A DNA stretch of 64,000 nt, taken from NCBI GenBank assembly GCA_050260675.1, contig JBLNCN010000005.1, forward strand, positions 682,001 through 746,000. The letters are read 5' to 3'. The stretch is from JBBDIP01 sp050260675 (GTDB lineage Bacteria; Bacillota; Sulfobacillia; Fermentithermobacillales; Fermentithermobacillaceae). This document shows positions 32,733 to 39,987 of this stretch, piece after piece. Every line of letters begins with the position of its first letter. Within the stretch, counting starts at the first letter, position 1. The notes under the pieces were generated by a model that ran no database searches, had not been told where the DNA came from, and worked only from the letters and a program-made list of their open reading frames with translations. Both the position numbers and the translations under genes were made by a program.

Positions 32733-33897
32733 TGCCTTCAGGGCAAAACAGAAGCGGCTAATCGTGGGCCTTATGTCCGGCACCTCGGCAGACGGCGTGG
32801 ACGCAGTACTCTGCGAGATCACGGGATCGGGCCGCGGCCTGACCGCCCGCGTGATCCACATGGCCAGGATCGAATACTCGCCCGCAGAAAGAGGTCTTCT
32901 CCTGGGAGACCTGCGGCGGCTCGACGCAGAAGAAGTGTGCAGGTTGAACTTCCTCATAGCCGAGGTGTTCGCGGAAGCAGCGCTTAAGTGCGTGGAGGAG
33001 GCGGGTCTTGCCCCGGCGGACGTGGACGCAATCTCCTCCCACGGACAGACGCTGACCCACTTCCCGCGCCCCGACCACCCTGTGCTTCCCGTTCGCGCGA
33101 CGCTGCAAGTAGGCGACATCTCAGTAATCGCTCAGCGGACCGGCATCCTGACGGTCGGGGACTTTCGCCCGGCCGACATGGCGCAGGGAGGCCAAGGTGC
33201 CCCGCTGGTGCCCTACGTGGACTACGCCCTGCTAGGCCATGAATCGCTTAGCCGCGTGGTCCAGAACATAGGGGGAATCGGCAACTGCACGTACCTGCCG
33301 GCATCCTGCTCCATCCAGGATGTGATTGCCTTCGATACCGGCCCAGGAAACATGGTGGTCGACGCCCTAGCATCCATACTGACCGGCGGACGACTTACCA
33401 TGGACGAGGACGCGAAGATGGCCCTGGCCGGCAGAGTGGATAGGTCTCTGCTGGGCAAATTGCTAGATAACCCCTACTTCCGAATGCCCCCTCCAAAGTC
33501 GACCGGGCGCGAGGACTTCGGAGTCCAGTACGCGAGGAGCGTCCTGGAGGGAGCGCCCGGACTCTCTCCCGAGGACTTGATGGCGACGGCATCGGAGCTC
33601 ACGGTTGCGACCATCGCCGGATCGTACCGCGACTTCATACTCACGAAAGGCCCCGTGGACCAGATCATAGTCGGAGGCGGCGGGGCCCGGAACCCGTACT
33701 TCATGAGACGGCTGCAGGAAGAGTTCCCGAAGGTCCAGGTCATGACCCATGAGGACGCAGGGATACCTGACCAGGGCAAAGAGGCCCTCGCCTTCGCTGT
33801 ACTGGGCAACGAGCTGCTCATGGGGCAGCCTAACAACGTCCCCTCCGCTACAGGAGCCCGAAAACCGGTGGTGATGGGCAAGATTGCGTTACCCTAA
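32713..33897 (+). CDS. anmK: 1,6-anhydro-N-acetylmuramic acid kinase AnmK
   Basis: 394 residues from ATG 32713, 5 bp after GGAGGGAG and inside the nagZ end. Family motifs: GLMSGTSADGVDAVLCEI (phosphate 1), HGQTLTHFP, NIGGIGNCTYLP, AFDTGPGNM and VGGGGARNPYFM. It opens the 1,6-anhydro ring and phosphorylates C6 to give MurNAc-6-P, the substrate of the MurQ half encoded two genes upstream. Presence of AnmK implies that anhydro-muropeptides, the products of lytic transglycosylases, reach the cytoplasm. Confidence 0.94.
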   Translation: MALTFIDAFRAKQKRLIVGLMSGTSADGVDAVLCEITGSGRGLTARVIHMARIEYSPAERGLLLGDLRRLDAEEVCRLNFLIAEVFAEAALKCVEEAGLAPADVDAISSHGQTLTHFPRPDHPVLPVRATLQVGDISVIAQRTGILTVGDFRPADMAQGGQGAPLVPYVDYALLGHESLSRVVQNIGGIGNCTYLPASCSIQDVIAFDTGPGNMVVDALASILTGGRLTMDEDAKMALAGRVDRSLLGKLLDNPYFRMPPPKSTGREDFGVQYARSVLEGAPGLSPEDLMATASELTVATIAGSYRDFILTKGPVDQIIVGGGGARNPYFMRRLQEEFPKVQVMTHEDAGIPDQGKEALAFAVLGNELLMGQPNNVPSATGARKPVVMGKIALP

Positions 33898-34822
33898 GAC
33901 TCAGCTGCCAGACCCGAAGGCTATAGGAGCGCAACTCAGGACCCGGTTCCTCGGCAGGAATATCGTGTACACGCCGGAGACGGGGTCCACAAACGAGGAT
34001 GCCAAGGCCTTGGGCGGACGTCATCCTGAGGGGACGGTATTCCTATCCGCCGTCCAGATCGGCGGAAAAGGCCGCCTTGGCCGCGCCTGGTCATCGCCTC
34101 CCGGCGGCATCTACATGTCTTTGACACTGCGGCCAGACCCAGTGCCTCCGTCCATCCCGGTGGTCTCAATCGTTGCGGGTTACGCCGTCACAAGGGCAAT
34201 CCGCGAGGTTACAGGGCTTGCCGCTGCGCTGAAGTGGCCGAACGACGTCCTCGTCCAAGGGAAGAAAGTCTGCGGGATCCTATGCGAGATGGTCCTCCCG
34301 CCCTCGCCTCCCGAACCGCTGCCAGCGCCCGCGCCGCTCGCGGCACCCTCGTCGCACGAGCGGCCCGCAGCGCCTACCCCGCTCGCACCGTCGGCGCTGC
34401 CCGAGCGGCCCACGCCCTCGCCGACCGACCACCGGCCGCTCTTGGTTGTGGGGATCGGCATAAACGCCTGCATCGATCCATCTTCCCTGCCCCCGGAAGT
34501 GCGCGTTACCGCTTGCTCGCTCACGTCCCTGCTGGGCGACGCGGTCAACGCCAGCACCCTAGCCGCGGCAGTCCTGAACCACTTTGAGCCAGCGTACCTC
34601 CAGTTTCTCGAAGATGGATTGTCGCCCTTCCTCCAGGGCATACACGAAGTCGCGGCTTTCCTGGGCCAGCCTGTGGTCATCGGAAACCGCTCCATGGGAG
34701 ATAAGGACTCGGTGCAGGGGGTATTTCGGGAGATCGACGCGCAGGGCCGCGCAATAATCGAAGTCTCTGGAGGAAAAAGGATAGCTCTCTCCGCCGGCGA
34801 CCTTTCACTAAGGAGGACCTAG
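33884..34822 (+). CDS. birA: Biotin-protein ligase, non-regulatory type
   Basis: 312 residues from TTG 33884, overlapping anmK by 14 bp; the RBS (GGTGATGGG) is weak, so coupling is likely. Core motif GGKGRLGRAWSSPPGGIYMSL (about 63-83) binds biotinyl-AMP; KWPNDVLVQGKKVCGIL and VVGIGINACID follow. There is no N-terminal helix-turn-helix, so it cannot be the biotin repressor. A Pro/Ala-rich insert of about 45 residues (140-185) with repeated LAPS/ERP units interrupts the catalytic domain between two strands. It attaches biotin to carboxylases. Why it ends a muropeptide operon is unclear. Confidence 0.9.
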   Translation: MRYPKTQLPDPKAIGAQLRTRFLGRNIVYTPETGSTNEDAKALGGRHPEGTVFLSAVQIGGKGRLGRAWSSPPGGIYMSLTLRPDPVPPSIPVVSIVAGYAVTRAIREVTGLAAALKWPNDVLVQGKKVCGILCEMVLPPSPPEPLPAPAPLAAPSSHERPAAPTPLAPSALPERPTPSPTDHRPLLVVGIGINACIDPSSLPPEVRVTACSLTSLLGDAVNASTLAAAVLNHFEPAYLQFLEDGLSPFLQGIHEVAAFLGQPVVIGNRSMGDKDSVQGVFREIDAQGRAIIEVSGGKRIALSAGDLSLRRT

Positions 34823-34859
34823 GTAGAAACAGCGCAGAAGCAGCGCTGGAATGAAGTAG

Positions 34860-34885
34860 GGGCTCCGTCACGGAGCCCTTTCCTT
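34860..34885 (+). terminator. Terminator of the recycling operon
   Basis: An 8-bp stem (34860-34867 with 34871-34878), loop TCA, then TTTCCTT. It ends the namZ-birA transcript and marks the left edge of array 2. Confidence 0.8.
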
Positions 34886-34984
34886 ATGAAGTCCACAGAC
34901 CGGGTCCGTTTTCCGCATCTTTCCCGCTGCGCAAACAGCTAGGCGAGGCCCCGCGACATTGCGCGCCTCCCGCAAGGGCCTATC

Positions 34985-35375
34985 GGTCACGGTATGACTA
35001 CCGAATTTCCGACTGGTCGCCCGGTAACCTTTAGACGGCGCGCTATTAGTCACCAGGCGGCTAACGTGTCGAAAAGTGTGGTCACGCGGCAACTAATCAG
35101 TTCTGATTAGGCATGTGGTGACCCGACTTTTCGCGGCAATGGTCATGGGAAGAAATATAGCTAATTTAGTAATATGCACGCCATGACCCCCGAAAATCTG
35201 AGTGGTCTCCACGTGATAAGGTTGAAACTCATATGGATAGCGCTGCGATAGATACGGATCCCTATCAGTCACCGGACGACTAGTCCGCATCTCTCAAGGC
35301 GACGACGGCGAGCTGTAGCCGTCCGATGGCTCATGGGGCGACCAATGCGCCACCGCTATCGGTCACGCGGACACC
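34985..35375. repeat. Array 2: second copy of the 15-bp dyad array
   Basis: Dyads start at 34985, 35015, 35048, 35080, 35109, 35141, 35174, 35204, 35236, 35267, 35298, 35329 and 35361: steps of 30, 33, 32, 29, 32, 33, 30, 32, 31, 31, 31 and 32 bp. Strong copies at 34985, 35080, 35267, 35361; 35236 and 35298 are weak. The step pattern runs parallel to array 1 (33-32-29-32-33 against 34-32-29-32-33), and spacers at matching places are similar, e.g. GTCGAAAAGT and CGACTTTTCGC flank the central pair in both. No gene overlaps. Terminators lie on both sides (34860, 35513), so it is not simply a promoter region. Confidence 0.82.
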
Positions 35376-35383
35376 TTACATCC

Positions 35384-35461
35384 GGCGCACCCATTGCATC
35401 TGGATCCCCGGGGCATCCATTGCATCTGGATCCCCGGCGCACCCATTGCATCCGGCACATC
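35384..35461. repeat. 26-bp tandem repeat, three copies
   Basis: CATTGCATC recurs at 35392, 35418 and 35444, an exact 26-bp period. The first two copies are nearly identical and contain TGGATCCCC; the third is diverged. It directly follows array 2. Confidence 0.8.
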
Positions 35462-35512
35462 CCATCGTGCCCAGGCTGTTTGCGGCACAGCATCGTGTAT
35501 CTGGGAATTAAG

Positions 35513-35542
35513 AAAGGGCTCCGTGCCGGAGCCCTTTCCTTG
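35513..35542. terminator. Bidirectional terminator right of array 2
   Basis: An 11-bp perfect stem (35513-35523 with 35527-35537), loop TGC, then CCTT. On the minus strand it is followed by CTTAATT and would end the D-aminopeptidase transcript. Confidence 0.8.
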
Positions 35543-35593
35543 TCAAATCAGCTCTTGCCTAGCAAAGCTGGCCACAGGAAACGGAAGCAGGGT

Positions 35594-36400
35594 CTAGAAA
35601 GTGAGATGCATCATCGTCCTGGCGCCGCGGTAGGCCGTCAGGTATTCCGGGGCCGTGAACTCGACGGTCAAGGGATCCACTCGCACGGCGCCCGGCATGA
35701 TGGCTGCCGAGTCCGCGTGCACCGACGCGTTGAACATGAGCCTCACGGTTGTGGGCGCCGGCGGAGTAAGCGGCTTGAACCGGCTCAGATCGGAGAGGGC
35801 CTTCACTGCCGCTTCCTTGATGAGGGCTCTCGCTTTGGTCGGGTGCAGGCACGAAGCCGAGAACTGGCTCCTGGGATCCTTCACAGCGACAGCCTCAACG
35901 TTGCCCAAGAGGTCCTTGGCCTCTGCCGCAAGGACGGAGTCGCCCGACACGAGCACAACGGGTACGCCGTGGAAGCCGGCGATGTAGGCGTTCATGCCGG
36001 TCTCTCCCACCACTTTGCCGTTGACCGAGTAGTGCACCACTCGCGTCGTGTACGTGTGGTTCAGGACTCCGGTCGAAGAGGCCTGGGAGTGGTATCCAAT
36101 AAGGAAGACGGCATCAAAGCCGGGGCCGACTCCCTCCATCATCGACATGGGCTTGTGGTCTCCTGTGATGAGCCGGGCGTCAGGGTTCAGGTCCTCCAGG
36201 ATGATGTTCCTCATGCCGTCGTGGGAGTCGTTAACCAGCACCTCTGTCGCGCCGGCCTCTAGCGCCCCTTCGATAGCGGCGTTGGTCTCCTGGGTCATTA
36301 GCTTCCGCATGCGGTCGTAGTCGAACTGCCCGGGAGTAGTCTGCGGCCAAGACACCACGCCTGAAACGCCCTCCATGTCCACCGAGATGAAGACTCTCAA
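35594..36400 (-). CDS. dppA: M55 family D-aminopeptidase (DppA)
   Basis: 268 residues from TTG 36400, 6 bp after GGAGGT. Metal-site blocks: SVDMEGVSGVVSW (Asp-x-Glu, about 7-19), VNDSHDGMRN (Asp-x-x-His region) and FLIGYHSQA (His), as in Bacillus DppA, a zinc decamer that cleaves D-Ala-D-Ala and D-Ala-Gly-Gly. It lies just beyond the peptidoglycan-salvage operon, convergent to it, and could free D-alanine from recovered peptides. No dpp transport genes are beside it. Confidence 0.92.
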   Translation of the reverse strand: MRVFISVDMEGVSGVVSWPQTTPGQFDYDRMRKLMTQETNAAIEGALEAGATEVLVNDSHDGMRNIILEDLNPDARLITGDHKPMSMMEGVGPGFDAVFLIGYHSQASSTGVLNHTYTTRVVHYSVNGKVVGETGMNAYIAGFHGVPVVLVSGDSVLAAEAKDLLGNVEAVAVKDPRSQFSASCLHPTKARALIKEAAVKALSDLSRFKPLTPPAPTTVRLMFNASVHADSAAIMPGAVRVDPLTVEFTAPEYLTAYRGARTMMHLTF

Positions 36401-36468
36401 AGTATTACCTCCGTCCAGGGATTTCTCCGTTCTACTTCTCGGTTGGCTCCCAGGATCTCCTGCCGCCT

Positions 36469-36640
36469 CTGTTAAGGGCCGCCTACGTTAGGGGCCCCCT
36501 TCTGTTGAGGGCCGCCTACGTTAGGGGCCCCCCTCTGTTGAGGGCCTCCTACGGTGGGGGCCACCTCTGTTAAGGGCCGCCTACGTTGGGGGCCACCCCT
36601 GTCAGGGGTCTCCTCAGTCGGCGGCCGCCCCTGTTCGGGG
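36469..36640. repeat. 32-33 bp GC-rich tandem repeat upstream of bioY
   Basis: CTGT(T/C) recurs at 36469, 36502, 36535, 36567, 36599 and 36631. Each unit contains AGGGCC and GGGGCC words that can form small hairpins. Six units fill the whole gap between the dppA RBS region and the bioY promoter. Confidence 0.82.
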
Positions 36641-36651
36641 CCACGCTGGCA

Positions 36652-36668
36652 TGATATGCTTCTGAGCA
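36652..36668 (+). promoter_or_regulatory. Extended -10 promoter giving a possible leaderless bioY mRNA
   Basis: TG-A-TATGCT: the extended TG at 36652-36653 and hexamer 36655-36660. A start point seven to eight bases later falls on the A of ATG 36668. No Shine-Dalgarno precedes either candidate ATG. Confidence 0.45.
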
Positions 36669-37204
36669 TGCGCGCTGAAATCAGGAATCTTACCATAGCG
36701 TCCCTTCTGGCTGCCTTGACCGCGGTCCTGTCCATGGTCGCAATACCGTTGCCTGGAAGTCCTGTCCCCCTCACCGGACAGACTCTGGGAGTGATGCTTG
36801 CGGGCGCCCTCCTGGGGCCGTGGTGGGGTTCTGCATCAATGCTGGCCTACTTGGGGATTGGATTCCTGGGCTTTCCTGTGTTCTCGGGGGGAAAAGCAGG
36901 GTTCGCGACGCTCGCCGGACCTACCGGAGGCTACCTCTTGGGTTTCGTCCTTGGAGCGTGGGCTACCGGAGCCCTATCCCGGTACATGAGGGGCCGCTAC
37001 TACGCTCTTGCTTGTACCGTCGGTGGCGTCGTGGTTGTACACGTTCTCGGTACCGTGTGGTTGGCCTCCCAGACCGGAAGGACCTGGCAGGAGGCCTTCT
37101 TCCTCGGAAGCGCCCCGTTCCTGGCAGGCGACATGGTCAAAGTTGTGCTGGCATCCTTCCTATGTTCCCGGCTTCGGCCTACTGGACCTCGATCGAGCCG
37201 GTAG
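36668..37204 (+). CDS. bioY: Biotin ECF transporter S component BioY
   Basis: 178 residues from ATG 36668 (ATG 36656 is an alternative; neither has a ribosome site). Six helices with the BioY signature VAIPLPGSPVPLTGQTLGVMLAGALLGPWWG (about 22-52), YLGIGFLGFPVF and AGPTGGYLLGF. It binds biotin in the membrane and may act with a shared EcfAAT module. birA is 2 kb upstream. Its last 26 bp overlap the 3' end of the convergent DUF342 gene. Confidence 0.93.
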   Translation: MRAEIRNLTIASLLAALTAVLSMVAIPLPGSPVPLTGQTLGVMLAGALLGPWWGSASMLAYLGIGFLGFPVFSGGKAGFATLAGPTGGYLLGFVLGAWATGALSRYMRGRYYALACTVGGVVVVHVLGTVWLASQTGRTWQEAFFLGSAPFLAGDMVKVVLASFLCSRLRPTGPRSSR

Positions 37205-38978
37205 CGGTCACCACCACGAGCCGCCCGTTCTGCAGGGATGCCTTGACAGCCTGGAGCGTGTTCTCGGTCCGGAATGACAAGGGCCCTACCTTGAGGACTG
37301 TGTTTGGCAGTATAGTCTGCCCCTGGATCTTGCCCTCGGGCGGCACTGTAAGGAGCGTTGGCGCCGCGCCCTGCCCGCCCGCCGTATTCACCTGGATGAG
37401 CTCCCGCGCCTTTGCTTCTCCTCCACGGACGAGCCCCGGCGAACCGGACACCTTGATCGCGCGCCCGGCGATGAGAGTGGCGTAGAAAGCTCCTTGCCCG
37501 CTCACGATTATGTCGCGGGATGCTTCTATAGTAGAACTCTGGACGTAGGGCACCGCCACGTCGGACTTGCCCTTCATAAGCTCCATAGCTATCCAGGTGC
37601 GGGCATCGTTCAGACCGGCCACTATGGCCCGGGTCTTGTCGAAGACTCCCGTGCCGAAGCCGGATAGGAGGTCTCTTGTGCCCCTCACCTGGTCAGCGAT
37701 TTCTTTGGGGAACAGCATGAGGTTCTCCTTGTAGAGGGCAGCCAGGGCGAGGACCAGCCTGCGGAAGCGCTCGACGTGGGACTCGTCGTTCAAGAGCAGG
37801 GCATCGCTCTCCGTCATTTGGCCGCTTTCCTTTCTGGCTAATACATCTCTGAGTTGTTCCTCGGCAGCCAGGACTCCAGTAGCCGCTTCATCAATATCTG
37901 CAAACAGACCATCCATGGTCCTGACCCAGGACGAGTCTTTGCCCGCGGTGACCGTCGACTTGAACACATTGCCCCTCACAATGATGCTGCCCCAAGCCTT
38001 GAGGGTAGCCCCGGTGACCGTCCCGGAGATCTCCTGGTTGCCCTCGCACTCTACCTTCATGCCTTCGTGGACGTGGCCGTAAACGTTGATGCTCCCGCTG
38101 GACCTCAGGTTGCCCGAAGACAGGTTCACATCGCCCTTGCACGTAAGGATGTTCTCAACGCTGATGACCCCCGACTCCTCGGCAAACATGGGGCACCCCG
38201 CGACCGTTGCCACAGCCGACTGCACGCCTTCCTTCTCGGTCTTGATCTCGACACCTTTTCCGGCCCTAAAGTGCGGGTCCTTGCACTTCGGAGGCGGGAG
38301 CACCGCACCGGTGACGGACTTGCCGGGCGTCCCTGGTACCGGCTCTCTCTTGATAGCTATGACCTGGCCGGCCTTCACATCCGGCAGTTTGACAGTCTCC
38401 CTGAAATCGATCTGAAGCTCGTCAGCCGGAAGGTCGACAACCCGCTCCATTGGGACCAGGAACTGGATCTCTCCATCCCGTCCCGGTATGAACGGCTCCC
38501 CCCTTGCCGCCACGAACGCGACGGAGGTCGGATTGGCGCAGGCTTTGTTGCAGGCGTCCATATCCACACCGTGAACTACACCCTTTTCCTTCATCGCCTC
38601 GAGCAAGTTCTCTACGGTTGGCGATGCCTTCACGGGCGAAGTGGTGTACTGGATGAGGAGCGACTCGGTCGGAGGACAATCCGCCAGAGAGTGCTTCAGT
38701 CCGTCGCGCATGAACATTGTGACCTGAGCTTCCAGGCCGCCCTGACCGATCTGCACCTGATACGAGACTGTGGGTTGCTCGTCGGAAAAGTGGACCTGGA
38801 CCGGCGTGGTCTCCGCCAGAGGTTCCGGCTGCGTGATCTTGCGGCCGGAGACCAGGATCTCAACGTTGGGGCAAGGCACAATCACGGCCGGCTTGCCGCC
38901 CGGTCCGGGGTTTTGGACCTGTATCTGCCCATCTTTCACCCACGCCTTACCGTGGATAACCTCTTCTCCGCTGTTCAT
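37179..38978 (-). CDS. DUF342 / FapA family protein
   Basis: 599 residues from ATG 38978. An N-terminal region, then RPV-type blocks (VVHGVDMDACNKA, GKSVTGAVLPPPK) and a central right-handed beta-helix read as repeated strands: GDVNLSSGNLRSSGSINVYGHVHEGMKV and GATLKAWGSIIVRGNVF. A helical coiled segment (about 365-440) follows, then more beta strands. This is the FapA (flagellar assembly protein A) organisation found in Bacillota. Its role is unclear; it has been linked to polymer or cell-surface assembly. No flagellar genes are near. Divergent from the ferredoxin-AOR genes. Confidence 0.88.
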   Translation of the reverse strand: MNSGEEVIHGKAWVKDGQIQVQNPGPGGKPAVIVPCPNVEILVSGRKITQPEPLAETTPVQVHFSDEQPTVSYQVQIGQGGLEAQVTMFMRDGLKHSLADCPPTESLLIQYTTSPVKASPTVENLLEAMKEKGVVHGVDMDACNKACANPTSVAFVAARGEPFIPGRDGEIQFLVPMERVVDLPADELQIDFRETVKLPDVKAGQVIAIKREPVPGTPGKSVTGAVLPPPKCKDPHFRAGKGVEIKTEKEGVQSAVATVAGCPMFAEESGVISVENILTCKGDVNLSSGNLRSSGSINVYGHVHEGMKVECEGNQEISGTVTGATLKAWGSIIVRGNVFKSTVTAGKDSSWVRTMDGLFADIDEAATGVLAAEEQLRDVLARKESGQMTESDALLLNDESHVERFRRLVLALAALYKENLMLFPKEIADQVRGTRDLLSGFGTGVFDKTRAIVAGLNDARTWIAMELMKGKSDVAVPYVQSSTIEASRDIIVSGQGAFYATLIAGRAIKVSGSPGLVRGGEAKARELIQVNTAGGQGAAPTLLTVPPEGKIQGQTILPNTVLKVGPLSFRTENTLQAVKASLQNGRLVVVTATGSIEVQ

Positions 38979-39132
38979 GAACTAGCCCCCCAACAGAAGT
39001 AGGCACAGGGTAGGCCTTATGACGCTGACATAGATGATATCGGCATCTTGACACTGCTAGTTAGCGTTACCTGAAGGAACTTGTGTGCCAAAAACCGAAT
39101 TCACGATGAAGTCATGTTTGAGGGGAATCCCC

Positions 39133-39987
39133 ATGTACAGACTCAAAGTCGTTGTAGAAGAAGTAAGAGGGTTTTGCGACCTTCCCGCTAAGGTCGGAGA
39201 CTATTTCGAGATAGATGGCGGCCGGCTGATTGTTCCGCCGGGAAAACACGTGTGTATCTGGGCGCTGCAAGCCATGATGCCCTTTCTCACTGTAAAGCAG
39301 CGGAAGATCGACGAAGCCAACGACTGGACCCCTACAACTTCGCGGATATGCTGCCCCGATCCCAACGGCATGGTCATCTACCGCGTGGATCCCGTGGGCG
39401 TTATCGGAGGCACCGGCGATGCCGCTGGCACTGGAAACACCGGGGGCGCAACTGAGGTCAGACTACCTCAAACAGCGCCGGATGAGGGCATTCCTTATCG
39501 AATGCTGGTCGACCCGTCCAAGTGCTCAGGCTGCAGAAGGTGTGAGCTCGAGTGCAGTTTTGTCCACCTGGGCAAGTACTGGCCCGAGTTTTCCCGGGTG
39601 AAGGTCTCGAAAGACGAGGCGAGTGGCATCGACGCACCTAACGTATGCAGGCAGTGCGGGACCGCCAAGTGCGTAGAGGCGTGCCCTGCCGGGGCGCTCG
39701 TAAGGGAACCCGAGACCAAAGCCGTGTTGCTTCTCCGCGATAAGTGCCTCCAATGCCTGGCGTGCGTGGCTGCCTGTCATTTTGGCGCCATCCACCGGGA
39801 CGCCGAGGGCTACCCCTTGCTCTGCGATCTGTGCGGCGGAGACCCGTCGTGTGTTAAGGCTTGCCCTACCTCGGCGATCTGGTTCGGTCGTGCGGGTGAC
39901 GCCCCTGCGAAGCCGAGGTTTGCCCAACCGGGAAAGGAGAACCCTGTTCCCGGGAGTGAGGGCAAGGAAGGGGGCGGGGCTTCGTGA
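39133..39987 (+). CDS. TIGR04076-like domain fused to a 4Fe-4S ferredoxin (AOR electron partner)
   Basis: 284 residues from ATG 39133 (SD GAGGGGA); GTG 39085 after GAAGGA is a real alternative. Residues 1-90 (MYRLKVVVEEVRGFC, IWALQAMMPFLTV, CCPDPNGMVIYRV) match what I know as the TIGR04076 family, normally a stand-alone protein. After a Gly-rich linker the second half has CSGCRRCELEC, CRQCGTAKCVEACP, CLQCLACVAACH and CDLCGGDPSCVKACP: sixteen cysteines for four clusters. HycB-like subunits of this type carry electrons for aldehyde oxidoreductases. The stop overlaps the AOR GTG by 4 bp. Confidence 0.85.
   Translation: MYRLKVVVEEVRGFCDLPAKVGDYFEIDGGRLIVPPGKHVCIWALQAMMPFLTVKQRKIDEANDWTPTTSRICCPDPNGMVIYRVDPVGVIGGTGDAAGTGNTGGATEVRLPQTAPDEGIPYRMLVDPSKCSGCRRCELECSFVHLGKYWPEFSRVKVSKDEASGIDAPNVCRQCGTAKCVEACPAGALVREPETKAVLLLRDKCLQCLACVAACHFGAIHRDAEGYPLLCDLCGGDPSCVKACPTSAIWFGRAGDAPAKPRFAQPGKENPVPGSEGKEGGGAS

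Larger units (their letters stand above)
34823..35593. other. 770-bp non-coding region after birA
   Basis: Apart from two terminators, array 2 and the 26-bp repeat listed separately, no coding signal is seen. The three-element layout (terminator, array, terminator) leaves the array outside any evident transcript. Confidence 0.6.

Noticed and set aside
36469..36640. CRISPR-like array before bioY
   Set aside because: The 32-33 bp units are contiguous tandem repeats without unique spacers.
37854..39002. Plus-strand 382-codon frame antisense to the DUF342 gene
   Set aside because: No RBS, no motif, and the DUF342 beta-helix is unmistakable.
38979..39132. Promoter with TTGACA at 39048
   Set aside because: The -35 is perfect but no acceptable -10 lies 16-18 bp downstream.
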